In this document: piece after piece, positions 1-11,603 of the stretch
How the letters are laid out: the number at the start of each line of letters is the position of its first letter
Position numbering within the stretch: position 1 is the first letter of the stretch
Assembly: GCF_937616625.2 (NCBI RefSeq)
Contig: NC_065577.1
Coordinates: forward strand, 22,333,501 to 22,397,500
Source of the DNA: Mercurialis annua
Lineage: Eukaryota > Streptophyta > Magnoliopsida > Malpighiales > Euphorbiaceae
DNA: 64,000 nt
Reading direction: 5' to 3'
Notes under the pieces: model-generated
What the model saw: only the letters and a program-made list of their open reading frames with translations
Told to the model about the DNA's origin: nothing
The model's database searches: none
Made by a program: the position numbers and the translations under genes

Positions 1-2
1 AG

Positions 3-170
3 ATTGACTGTCACTTTATTCGTGAAAAGATTCAGCAAGGTTTAGTTTCTACAGGTTATGTGAAGACTGGAGAACAACTGGGAGATATTTTCACAAAAGC
101 CCTTAATGGAGTTCGGGTTGATTATCTTTGTAACAAGCTGGGCATGATTAACATCTATGCTCCAACTTGA
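3..170 (+). CDS. Ty1/copia polyprotein C-terminus (RNase H tail), 5' end outside window
   Basis: The third frame reads 55 codons without interruption to a TGA at 168-170. The peptide contains GYVKTGEQLGDIFTKAL and ends KLGMINIYAPT, the usual end of the RNase H domain in plant copia Pol polyproteins, which degrades the RNA strand during reverse transcription. The catalytic core and the integrase and RT domains lie upstream of the window, so their integrity cannot be judged. No stop or frameshift is visible in this part. The stop codon overlaps a purine tract and the 3' LTR starts 8 bases later, the standard arrangement at the end of a copia element. Family placement is secure; whether the element is intact is unknown. 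Confidence 0.9.
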   Translation: MDCHFIREKIQQGLVSTGYVKTGEQLGDIFTKALNGVRVDYLCNKLGMINIYAPT

Positions 171-177
171 GGGGGAG
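169..177 (+). promoter_or_regulatory. Polypurine tract of the copia element
   Basis: GAGGGGGAG lies between the pol stop codon and the TGTTAAAG start of the LTR. In LTR retrotransposons such a tract primes plus-strand DNA synthesis. The position, abutting the LTR, is diagnostic. Confidence 0.88.
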
Positions 178-387
178 TGTTAAAGTATATTCGGAATGTG
201 GATATATTAGAATCAATTAGTATATTAATTAGTAGCTAAATTATAGGCTAATTGATTATGATTGATTGTGATTGATTATTTCCTAGAGTAGGATTTCCTT
301 CCTAGAATAGAGATTCTATACTTGTATAAATAGCCTTGTAATTGTTGAAGATAATACACAACAACTTATTCTCTATCTCTGTTTATA
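178..387 (+). mobile_element. Ty1/copia 3' LTR, right end apparently cut by satellite
   Basis: The LTR starts TGTTAAAG directly after the purine tract. It is AT-rich, repeats the word TGATTGATTATT in variants, and carries a TATAAATA box. No clear terminal CA is seen: sequence passes from TCTCTGTTTATAAG straight into satellite reading AAACAAATCC, so the last bases of the LTR may be lost or decayed. The right boundary is good to about 10 bases. Without the left end I cannot test for a target duplication. Confidence 0.8.
325..332 (+). promoter_or_regulatory. TATA box in copia LTR
   Basis: TATAAATA, followed by GCC, lies about 150 bases inside the LTR. This is the typical core promoter position in a short copia LTR, with transcription expected to start about 30 bases downstream. 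Function is inferred from the motif. Confidence 0.6.
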
Positions 388-3300
388 AGAAACAAATCCA
401 AGCGTTTTCCCTTTTTAGCGTTTTAAGCCAAACGTTTACAAACGTTACGAAATAAATCTAAGTGTTTCACCTTTTTAGCAATTTAAGCCAAACGTTTACA
501 AACATTACGAAACAAATCCAAATGTTTCCCCTTTTTAGCAATTTAAGCCAAACGTTTACAAAAGTTACGAAACAAATCCAAACGTTTCACATTATTAGCG
601 ATTTAAGTAAAAGGTTTACAAACGTTACGAAACAAAATCAAGCGTTTTGAACTTTTTAGAAATTTAAGCAAAACGTTTACAAACGTTACAAAAAAAATCC
701 AAGAGTTTCACCTTTTTAGCAATTTAAGCCAAACTTTTACAGATGTTACAAAAGAAAACCTACCATTTCACCTTTGTAGAAATTTATGCCAAACGTTTAC
801 AAACGTTACGAAACAAATCCTAACATTTCACCTTTTTAGCGATTTAAGCTAAACGTTTACCAACGTTCCGAAACAAATCTAAATGTTTCCCATTTTTAGC
901 AATTTAAGCCAAACGTTTACAAATGTTACAAAAAAATCCGAACGTTACAACTTTTTAGCGATTTAAGCCAAACGTTCACAAACGTTAAGAAACAAAATCA
1001 AACGTTTGAAACGTTACGAAACAAATCCAAACGTTTCACATTATTAGCGATTTAAGCAAAAGGTTTACAAACGTTACGAAACAAAATCAAGCGTTCTGAG
1101 CTTTTTAGAAATTTAAGCCAAACGTTTACAAACGTTACAAAAAAATCCAAGAGTATCACCTTTTTAGCAATTTAAGCCAAACGTTTACAAACGTTACGAA
1201 ACAAAACCAAGCGTTTCACCTTTTTAGAAATTTAAAACAAACGTTTACAAACGTTATAAAACAAATTCAAACATTTCACCTTCTTAGCTACTTAAGCCAA
1301 GCGTTTACAAACGATAAGAAAAAAATCCAAACGTTTCACCTTTTTAGGAATTTAATCCAAACGTTTACAAAGGTTATGAAACAAATCCAAATGTTTCACC
1401 TTTTTAGCAATTTAAGCCAAACATTTACAAACGTTACGAAACAAATCCAAATGTTTCACCTTTTTAGTAATTTAAGCCAAAGATTTACAAACGTTAGGAA
1501 ACAAATCCAAGAGTTTAACCTTTTTAGCAATTTAAGCAAAACGTTTACAAACGTTACGAAACAAATCCAGACGTTTCACCTTTTTAGTGATTGAAGCCAA
1601 ACGTTTACAAATGATATGAAACAAATCCAAACGTTTCGAAATAAATCCAAACGTTTAAAAAGTTACGAAGCAAATCCAAATGTTTCACCTTTTTAGCGAT
1701 TTAAGCCAAAACGTTTACAAACGTTACGAAACAAAGCTAAACGTTTCCAAACATTAGGAAACAAATCCAAGCGTTTCACCTTTATAGCAATTTAAGCCAA
1801 TCGTTTACAAATGTTACGAAACAAAACCAAATGTTTCACCATTTTAGCGATTTAAGCCAAATGTTTACAAATGCTACGAAACAAATCCAAGCGTTTTACC
1901 TTTTTAGCAATTTAAGCCAAGCATTTACTAACGTGACGGAAGAAAACCAAGTGTTTTACATTTTTAGCGATTTAAGCCAAACGTTTACAAACGCTACGAA
2001 ATAAAATGAAACGTTTCACCTTTTTAGCGATTGAACCCAAACGTTTACAAACGTTACGAAAAAAATCCAAACGTTTCTCCTTTTTAGCTATTTAAGCCAA
2101 ACGTTTACAAACGTTATAAAACAAAACCAAACGTTTCACCCATTTAGCAATTTAAGCCAAACGTTACAAATGTCACGAAACAAATCAAAACGTTTCCCCT
2201 TTTTAGCGATATAAGCCAAACGTTTACAAATGTTACAAAACAAATCCAAACGTTTCAACTTTTTAGCGATTTAAGCCAAACGTTTACAAATGTTACGAAA
2301 CAAATCCAAACGTGTCACATTTTTAGCGATTTAAGCAAAACGTTTACGAACGTTACGAAACAAAACCAAGCGTTTCACCTTTTTAGACATTTAAGCCAAA
2401 CGTTTAGAAAAGTTACGAAAAAATGCAAGAGTTTCACATTTTTAGCAATTTAAGCCAAACGTTTACAAACGTTACGAAAAAAAACCAATGGTTTCACCTT
2501 TTAAGTAATTTAAGATACATGTTTACAAACGATACAAAACACATCCAAACATTTCACCTTTTTAGCTATTTAAACCAAATGTTTACAAACGTCACGAAAA
2601 ATCCAAACGTTTCACCTTTTTAGCAATTTATACCAAACGTTTACAAAGGTTATGAAATTAATCCAAACATTTACAAACGTTAATAAACAAGTTCAAGCGT
2701 TTCACATTTTTAGCAATTTAAGCCAAACGTTTACCAACGTTACGAAACAAATCCAAACGTTTCACTGTTTTAATGATTGAAGCCAAACGTTTACAAATAT
2801 TACGAAACAAATTCAAACATTTCGAAGCAAATTCAAACGTTTAAAATGTTACGAAGCAAATCCAAACGTTTTACCTTTTTAGCGATTGAAGCCAAAACGT
2901 TTACAAACGTTATGAAACAAAGCCTAACGTTTACAAACGTTACGAAACAAATCCAAGCGTTTCACCTTTATAGCAATTTAAGCCAAACGTTTACAAACGT
3001 TACGAAACAAAACCAAACGTTTCACCTTTATTGCAATTTAGGACAAACGTTTACAAACGCTACGAAACAAATCCAAGCGTTTCACCTTTTTAGCAATTTA
3101 AGCCAAACGTTTACTAACGTTACAGAACTAAATCAAATGTTTCACATTTTTAGCGATTAAAGCCATACGTGTACAAAGTCACGAAACAAATCCAAACATT
3201 TCATCTTTTTAGCGATTGAACCAAACGTTTACAAACGTTATGAAACAAATCCAAACGTTTCACCCTTTTAGCGATTTAAGCCAAACGTTTGCAAACGTTT

Positions 3301-4637
3301 CGAAACAAAACCTAATGTTTCACCTTTTTAGCGATTTAAGCCAAACGTTTACAAACGTTACGAAAAAAAACCAAACGTTTAAAACGTGACGAAACAAACG
3401 TTATGAAACAAATATAAATGTTTACAAACGTTTAGAAACAAAACCAAACATTTCACCTTTTTAGCGATTTAAGCCTAACGTTTACAAACATTAAGAAACA
3501 AAACCAAACGTTTCGCCTATTTAGCGATTTAAGCCAAACGTTTACTAACGTTACGAAAGAAAACCAAACGTTTAAAATGTCACGAAACAAACGTTACGAA
3601 ACAAATCCAAACGTTACGAAATAAAACCAAATGTTAGGAAACAAAACCAAACGTTTCCCCTTTTTAGCCATTTAAGCCAAACGTTTACAAACATTACGAA
3701 ACAAAACCAAACGTTTCACCTTTTTAGAGATTTAAGCCAAACATTAACAAACTTTAGGAAACAAATCCAAATGTTTTACCTTTTTGGCAATTTAAGATAA
3801 ACGTTTACAAACGTTACTAAACAAATCCAAACGTTTCACCTTTTTAGCGATTTAAGCCAAACGTTTACAAACGTTACGAAACAAAACCAAATGTTTCACC
3901 TTTTTAGCCATTTAAGCCAGACGTTTCCAAAAGTTACGAAACAAAACAAAACGTTTAAAACGTTATGAAATAAATCCAAACGTTTCCAAACGTTACAAAA
4001 CAACACCAAACGTTTCCCCATTTTAGCAATTTAAGCCAAACGTTTATAAACATTACGAAACAAAACCAAACGTTTGTAAACGTTACGAAACAATACAAAA
4101 CGTTTCACATTTTTAGTGATTTAAGCCAAAATTTTATTAACGTCACGAAACAAATAGAAATGTTTATAACATTACAAAATAAATCCAATCGTTTCACTTT
4201 TTTAGCAATTTAAGCCGAAAGTTACAAAGGTTACAAAACAAAACCAAACGTTTCACCTTTTTGATGATTTAAGCAAAATGTTTACCAATATTATGAAACA
4301 AATCCAAACGTTTAACATTTTTAGGAAATTAAACCAAATGTTTACAGACGTTACGAAACAAATCCAAGCGTTTCAATTTTTTAGCAATTTGCCAAACGTT
4401 TACAAACGTTACGAAACAAATCCAAGCATTTCACCTTTTGGCGATTAAAGCCAAACGTTTATAAACATTAAGAAACAAAACCAAATGTTTACAAACGTCA
4501 CGAAATAATTCCAAACGTTTCATCTTTATAGCAATTTAAGTCAAACGTTTACAAGCATTAGGAAACAAATCCAACCGTTTCTCTTTTTTAGCAATTTAAG
4601 CCAAACGTTTACAAACATTACGAAACAAATCCAAGCG
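388..4637 (+). repeat. 60-bp satellite array, forward orientation
   Basis: About 70 head-to-tail monomers. The consensus, in order, is CGTTTCACC, then TTTTTAGCGATTTAAGCC, then AAACGTTTACAAACGTT, then ACGAAACAAATCCAAA, exactly 60 bases. Long stretches keep strict 60-base phase (1261-1560), while others carry short or fused monomers, for example around 1600-1700 and 3360-3620. Most differences between monomers are C-to-T or G-to-A changes at CpG sites (AGCGATTT versus AGCAATTT, AAACGTTT versus AAATGTTT or AAACATTT). One frame is open because 60 is divisible by three, giving a 20-residue periodic peptide that I do not treat as a gene. Confidence 0.97.
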
Positions 4638-4686
4638 CTAAAAAATTGAAGCGTTTGGATTTGTTTCGTAATGTTTGTAAACGTTT
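4603..4686. repeat. Fold-back inversion junction of the satellite
   Basis: Left arm 4603-4637 and right arm 4652-4686 are 35-base inverted copies differing at one position, with a 14-base spacer. Both arms carry the less common variant ACATTACG (AACATTACGAAACAAATCC on the left), so they look like inverted copies of one monomer. The array changes orientation here. Confidence 0.88.
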
Positions 4687-7600
4687 GCATAACGTTTTAA
4701 ACGTTTGACTTAAATCGCTAAAATGGGGAAAAGTTTGGATTTGTTTCGTAATGTTTGTAAACGTTTGGTTTAAATTGCTAAAAAGGTTTTGTTTCGTAAC
4801 GTTTGTAAATGTTCGACTTAAAACGCTAAAAAGGTGAAACGTTTGGATTTCTTTCGTCACGTTTGTAAATGTTTGGCTTAAATTGCTAAAAAGGTGAACG
4901 CTTGTATTTGTTTCGTAAAGTTTGTAAAGGTTTGGTCTAAATTACTAAAAAGTTGAAATGCTTGGATTTGTCTCGGAACGTTTGTAAACGTTCGGCTTAA
5001 ATAGCTAAAAAGGTAATACGTTTGGATTTGTTTGGTAACGTTTGTAAACTTTTGTGTTAAATTGCTAAAAAGGGGAAATGCTTTGATTTTTTTCCTAACA
5101 TTTGTAAACGTTTGGCTTAATTTGCTAAAAATGTGAAATGTTTGTATTTGATCGTAAAGTTTTAAACTTTTGGTTTAAATTGCTAAAAAGGTGAAACGCT
5201 TGGATTTGTTTTGCAAAGTTTATAAACATTTGGCTTAAATTGCTAAAAAGATGAAACTCTTGGATTTGTTTCGTAACGTTTGGATTTGTTTCGTAATGTT
5301 TGTAAACGTTTGGCTTAAATAGCTAAAAAGGTGAAATGTTTGGATTTGTTTGGTAACGTTTGTAAACGTTTGGCTTAAGTCGCTAAAATGAGGAAACGTT
5401 TAGATTTGTATCGTAATGTTTGTAAAGGTTTGGCTAAAATTGCTAAAAAGGTGAAACGTTCGTATTTTTTCGTAACGTTTGTAAATGTTTGGCTTAAATC
5501 GCTAAAAAGGTGAAACAGTTCGATTTGTTTCGTAACGTTTGTAAATGTTTGGCTTAAAATGCTAAAATGGTGAAACGCATGGATTTGTTTCGTAACGTTT
5601 GTAAACGTTTAGCTTGAAATGCAAAAAAGGTGAAAAATTTGGATTTATTTCATAATCTTTGTAAACGTTTGGCTTAAATCGCTAAACAGGTGAAATGTTT
5701 GGGTTTGTTTCATACGTTTGTAAACGTTTGGCTTAAATCGCTAAAAAGGGGAAACGTTTGGATTTGTTTCGTAACGTTTGTTAACGTTTGGCTTAAATTG
5801 CTAAAAAGGTGAAACGCTTGGATTTGTTTCCTAACTTTTGTAAACGTTTGGCTTAAATCTCTAAAATGGTGAAACGCTTGAATTTGTTTTATAACGTTTG
5901 TAAACGTTTGGAAAAAATGTCTAAAAAGGTTAAACTCTTGGATTTGTTTCGTAACGATTGTAAACGTTTGGCTTATATTTTTCATAAGGTGAAACGCTTG
6001 GATTTGTTTCGTAAAGTTTGTTAACGTTTGGCTTAAATTGAAAAAAAAGAGGAAACGTTTGGATTTGTTTCGTAATGTTTGTAAACGTTTGGCTTAAATC
6101 GCTAAAAATGCGAACTGTTTGTATTTGTTTCGTAACGTTTTAAATGTTTGGTTTTTTTCGTAACCTTTGTAAACGTTTGGCTTAAATCACTAAAAAGGTG
6201 AAGTGTTTGGATTTGTTTCATAACGTTTGTACACGTTCGACTTATATCGCTAAAAAGGTTAAACATTTGGTTTTTTTTCGTAACGTTTGTAAAAGTTTGG
6301 CTTAAATCACTAAAAAAGTGAAACGTTTAGGTTTGTTTCGTAGCTTTTGCAAATGTTTGGCATATATCGCTTAAAAGGTGAAACGTTTGGATTTGTTTCG
6401 TAACGTTTGTAAATTTTTAGCTTTAATCGCTAAAAAAGGTGAAACGTTTGGATTTATTTCGTAAAGTTTGCAAATGTTTGGCTTAAATCGCTAAAAAGGG
6501 GAAACATATGGATTTGTTCCCTAACATTTGTAAACGTTTGGCTTAAACTGCTAAAAATGTGAAAAGTTTGAATTTGTTTTATAAAAATATAAGCGTTTGG
6601 TTTAAATTGCTAAAAAGGTGAAACGCTTGGATTCGATTTGTTACGTTTGTAAACGTTTGGCTTAAATTTCTAAAAAGTTGAAACGCTTGGATTTGTTTCG
6701 TAACGTTCGTAAACGTTAGGCTTAAATCATTAAAAAGGTGAAATGATTGGATTTGTTTCGTAACGTTTGTAAACGTTTGGCTTAAATCGCCAAAAATGTG
6801 AAATGTTTGGATTTGTTTTGTAAAATTATAAACATTTAGTTTAAATTGCAAAAAAGGTGAAACGTTTGAATTTGTTTTGTAACATTTGTAAACGTTTGGC
6901 TTGAATCGCTAAAAAGGTGAAACATGTGGATTTGTTTCGTAAAGTTTGCAAATGTGTGGCTTAAATTGCAAAAATGGGAAACGTTTTTGATTTGTTTCGT
7001 ATAGTTTTAAACGTTTGGCTTAAATTGCAAAAAAGGTAAAACGTTTAGATTTGTTTCGTAACGGTTGTAAACGTTTGGCTTAAATAGCTAAAGGTGAAAC
7101 ATTTGGTTTTTTTTCGTAACCTTTGTAAACGTCCGATTTAAATTGCCAAAAGGTGAAACGTTTGGATTTGTTTCGAAACGTTTGTTTCGTAACATTTGTA
7201 AACGTTTGGCTTCAATCACTAAAAAGGTGAAACATTTGGATTTGTTTCGTTACGTTTTAAACGTTTGGCTTAAATCACTAAAAATATGAAACGTTTGGAT
7301 TTGTTTCGTAACATTTACAAATGTTTGGTTTTGTTTCGTAACATTTATAAACGTTTGGCTTAAATCGCTAAAATGGGGAAAGCTTTGGTGTTATTTTGTA
7401 ACGTTTGTAAACATTTGGATTTTTTTCGTAACGTTCTAAATGTTTGTATATGTTTCATAACGTTTGTAATCATTTGGCTTAAACCGCTAAAAAGGGGAAA
7501 CGTTTGGTTTTGTTTCGTAACGTTTATAAACGTTTGGCTTAAATTACTAAAAAGGTAAAACATTTGGATTTCTTTTGTAACCTTTGTAAACGTTTTGGCT

Positions 7601-10600
7601 TAAATTGCTAAAAAGGCGAAACACTTTGATTTGTTTGGTAATGTTTGTAAACGTTTGATTTAAATTATTAAAAAGGGCAAACGCTTGGATTTGTTTCGTA
7701 ACGTTTGTAAACGTTTGGCTTAAATTGCTAAATAGGTGAAACGTTTGGATTTGTTTCGTAGCCTTTATAAACGTTTGGCTTAAATCGCAAAAAAGGCGAA
7801 ACGCTTTGATTTGTTTCATAAAGTTTGGCTTAAATTGCTAAAAAGGTGAAACTCTTGGTTTTGTTTCGTAATGTTTGTAAACGTTTGGCTTAAATTGCTA
7901 AAACGGTGAAACTCTTGGATTTGTTTCGTAACGTTTGTAAACGTTTGACTTAAATCGCTAAAAAGGTGAAACGTTTGGATTTGTTTCGTATACTTTGTAA
8001 ACGTTTGGCTTAAATCGCTAAAATGCGAACCATTTGGATTTGTTTCGTAACGGTTTTAGAGTTTGATTTTATTTCATAAAGTTTGTAATCTTTTGGCTTA
8101 AATCGCTAAAAAGGTGAAACGTTTGGATTTGTTTCGTAACGTTTGTACACGTTCGGCTTATATCGCTAAGAAGGTGAAATAATTGGCTTTGTTTCGTAAC
8201 GTTTGTAAACGTTCAGCTTAAATCGCTTAAAAGATGAAACATTTGGATTTGTTTCGTAAAGTTTATAAACGTTTGGCATATATGGCTAAAAAGGTGAACA
8301 TTTGGATTTGTTTCGTAACGTTTGTAAATTTTTGCCTTAAATCGCTAAAAAGATGAAACGTTTGGATTTGTTTCGTAACGTTTGCAAACGTTTGGCATAT
8401 ATCGCCAAAAAGGAGAAACGTTTGGATTTGTTTGGTAACGTTTGTAACCGTTTGGTTTAAATTGCTAAAAAGGAGAAACGCTTGGATTTGTTTCGTAACG
8501 TTTGTAAACGTTTGGCTTAAATTGCTTAAAAGGTGAAATGTTTTGATTTGTTCCAAACCTTTATAAACGTTTTGCTTAAATAGCTAAAAAGGGGAAACCT
8601 TTGCATTTATTTCGTACCGTTTGTAAATGTTTGGCTTAAATCGCTATATACGTGAAACATTTGGATTTATTTCGTAATGTTTGTAAACGTTTGGCTTAAC
8701 TTGCTAAAAAGGTGAAACGATTGGATTTGTTTCGTCACGTTTGTAAACGTTTGGCTTAAATTGCTTAAAAGGTTAATCACATGAATTTGTTTCGTTACGT
8801 ATGTAAACGATTGGCTTAAATTGCTAAAAAGGTGAAACGCTTGGTTTTGTTTTGTAATGTTTGTAAACGTTTGACTTAAATTGCTAAAAAGGTGAAACAT
8901 TTGGATTTGTTTCGTAACCTTTGTAAACATTTGGCTTAAATCGCTAAAAATGTGAAACGTTTGGATTTGTTTCGTAACGTTTTTAAACATTTGGCTTAAA
9001 TTGCTAAAAAGGTGAAACATTTGGATTTGTTTCGTAAAGTTTGTAAACGTTTGACTTAAATCGCTAAAAATGCGAACCGTTTGGATTTGTTTCGTAATAT
9101 TTTAAATGTTTGATTTTGTTTCGTAAGGTTTGTAAACTTTTGGCTTAAATCGCCAAAAAGGTGAAATGTTTGGATTTCTTTCATAACATTTTTAGACGTT
9201 CGGCTTATATCGCTAAAAAGGTGAAACATTTGGTTTTGTTTCGTAACATTTGTAAACATTCGGCTCAAATCGCTAAAAAGGTAAAACGTTTGGATTTGTT
9301 TCGTAACGTTTGTAAACGTTTGGTTTATATCGCTAAAAAGGTGAACATTTGGATTTGTTTCGTAACGTTTGTAAATTTTTGGCTTAAATTGCTAAAAAGG
9401 TGAAACGTTTTGATTTGTTTCGTATAGTTTGCAAACGTTTGGCTTATATCGCTAAAAAGATGAAACTTTAGGATTTGTTTCGTAACGTTTGCAAATGTTT
9501 GGCTTATATCGCTAACAAGATGAAACGTTTGGATTTGTTTCGTACCGTTTGTAAATGTTTAGCTTAAAATCGCTAAAAAGGTGAAAACATTTGGATTTAT
9601 TTCGTAACGTTTGTAAACGTTTGGCTTAGATCGCTAAAAAGGAAAATGTTTGGATTTGTTTCGTATCGTTTGTATACATTTGGCTTAAATCGCTAAAAAG
9701 GTGAAACATTTGCATTTGTTTCGAAACCTTTGTAAACGTTTGGCTTAAATTGCTAAAAATATGAAACGCTTTGATTTGTTTGGTAACGTTTGTAAACGTT
9801 TGATTTAAATTGCTAAAAAGGAGAAACGCTTGGATTTGTTTCATAACGTTTGTAAATGTTTGGCTTTAATTGCTTAAAAGGGGAAACGTTTTGATTTGTT
9901 TCCAAGACTTTATAAACGTTTGGCTTAAATAACTAAAAATATGAAATATTTGGATTTGTTTCGTACCGTTTGTAAACGTTTGGCTTAAATCGCTATAAAG
10001 GTGAAACATTTGGATTTATTTCGTAATGTTTGTAAACGTTTGGCTTATATTGCTAAAAAGGTGAAATGCTTGGATTTGTTTCGTAGCGTCTGTAACGTTT
10101 GGCTTAAATTGCTAAAAAGGTTAATCACATGGATTTTTTTCGTTACGTATGTAAACGATTGGTTTAAATTGCTAGAAAGGTGAAACACTTGGTTTTGTTT
10201 TGTAGAGTTTGTAAACGTTTTGCTTAAATTGCTAAAACGGTCAAACACTTGGATTTTTTTCAAAACATTTGTAAACGTTTGGCTTAAATTGCAAAAAAGG
10301 CGAAAAGTTTGGATTTGTTTCGTAAACGTTTGTAAACGTTTGGCTTAAATCGCTAAAAATGCAAACCGTTTAGGTTTGTTTCGCAATGTTTTAAATGTTT
10401 GATTTTGTTTCGTTACGTTTGTAAACTTTTGGCTTAAATCGCTAAAGAGGTGAAATGCTTGGATTTGTTTCGTAACATTTGTACACGTTTGGCTTATATC
10501 GCTAAAAAGGTGAAACATTTGGTTTTGTTTCGTAACGTTTGTAAACTTTTGGCTTAAATCGCTAAAAAGGTGAAACGTTTGGATTTGTTTCGTAACGTTT

Positions 10601-11083
10601 GTAAACGTTTGGCTAATATCGCTAAAAAGGTGAACATTTGGATTTGTTTCATAACGTTTGTAAAGTTTTGGCTTAAATCGCTAAAAAGGTGAAATGTTTG
10701 GATTTATTTCGTAACTTTTGTTAACGTTTGACTTAAATTGCTAAAAAGGTGAAACGTTTGGATTTGTTTCGTAGCCTTTATAAACGTTTGGCTTAAATCA
10801 CTAAAAAGGTGAAATGTTTGGATTTTTTTCGTAACGTTTCTAAACGTTTGGATTTGTTTCTTAACGTTTGGCTCAAATTGCTAAATAGGTGAAACGCTTG
10901 GATTTGTTTCGTAACGTTTGTAAACGTTTGGCTTAAATTGCTAAAAAGGTGAATCGCATGGATTTGTTTCGTTACGTATGTAAACATTTGGCTTAAATTG
11001 CTAAAAAGGTGAAACGCTTGGTTTGGTTTCGTAACGTTTGTAAACATTTGGCTTATTTGCTAAAAATGTGAAACGTTTGGATA
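4638..11083 (-). repeat. 60-bp satellite array, inverted orientation
   Basis: The same monomer reads on the minus strand (plus strand GTGAAACGTTTGGATTTG and GTAAACGTTTGGCTTAAA). There are about 107 monomers, with shortened units around 7180-7330 and 10850-10870. No other gene or element is visible. Its right edge passes into a gypsy fragment near 11084. Confidence 0.97.
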
Positions 11084-11487
11084 TGTTTCTCTGGGTTTTG
11101 CCTATGAAAGGCATTGTGCGTTTTGGTGTTAATGGAAAGTTAGCACCGATGTATGGTCCGTATGAGATCATTGAACGTATGAAAGTAGTGGCGTACAAGT
11201 TTGCGTTGCCACCAGATATGTCGTTGGTTCACCCAATGCTTCACATTTCCATGTTGCGGAAGTGTATTTCCGATCCTTCTCACGTGATTGTACCACATAG
11301 TGTTGATATTGACCATGAGTTATCTTACGAGGAGCTGCCTGTCGAGATTGTTGATACGCAGGTTCGTAAGTTACGGAACGGGGATATTCCGATGGTCAAG
11401 GTTCTTTGGCGGAACCATTCTGTTGAGTAGTGCACTTGGGAGACCGAGTCCGATATGCGTAATCGTTATCCTTTTCTTTTTCCTTGA
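11084..11487 (+). pseudogene. Ty3/gypsy Pol C-terminus (integrase tail) with premature stop, element A
   Basis: The frame shows PMKGIVRFG, GKLAPMYGPYEIIERM, ALPPDMSLVHPMLHISMLRK, DPSHVI, SYEELPVEI and PMVKVLWRNHSVE in order. This is the well-known end of plant gypsy Pol after the integrase core, a region that contributes to DNA binding and target choice. A TAG at 11428-11430 interrupts it, yet the same frame continues CTWETESDMRNRYPFLFP to TGA at 11485-11487, as in intact relatives, so the TAG is a nonsense mutation. GPYEI is usually preceded by one more residue than is seen here, suggesting a small in-frame loss. The first codons of the open frame (11068-11082) are satellite: the N-terminal bulk of Pol was deleted at the junction. 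Not functional. Confidence 0.9.
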
Positions 11488-11603
11488 GGTACGCGAATCG
11501 TTTGTTATGCGATTTTATGGGTTTTACTTGTGTTTTGTATTATTTTTCTTATATATGTTTTTATGTTAAATTTGAGGATGAATTTTTAATAAGTTGAGGA
11601 AAA
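11488..11603 (+). other. Pol-to-LTR spacer and polypurine tract of element A
   Basis: A non-coding AT-rich stretch follows the ancestral pol stop. Its end, TTTGAGGATGAATTTTTAAT then AAGTTGAGGAAAA (11591-11603), matches the corresponding sites of elements B and C and directly precedes the LTR. This is the plus-strand primer region. The shared sequence is direct evidence that A, B and C are one family. Confidence 0.8.

Noticed and set aside
388..11083. CRISPR-like array
   Set aside because: Repeats are contiguous 60-bp monomers with no unique spacers, in a eukaryotic genome, with gradual divergence between copies. It is a satellite.
388..11083. CENP-B-box in the satellite
   Set aside because: The reverse-strand TTTCGTAACG partly resembles the start of the box, but the required CGGG part is absent from the consensus.
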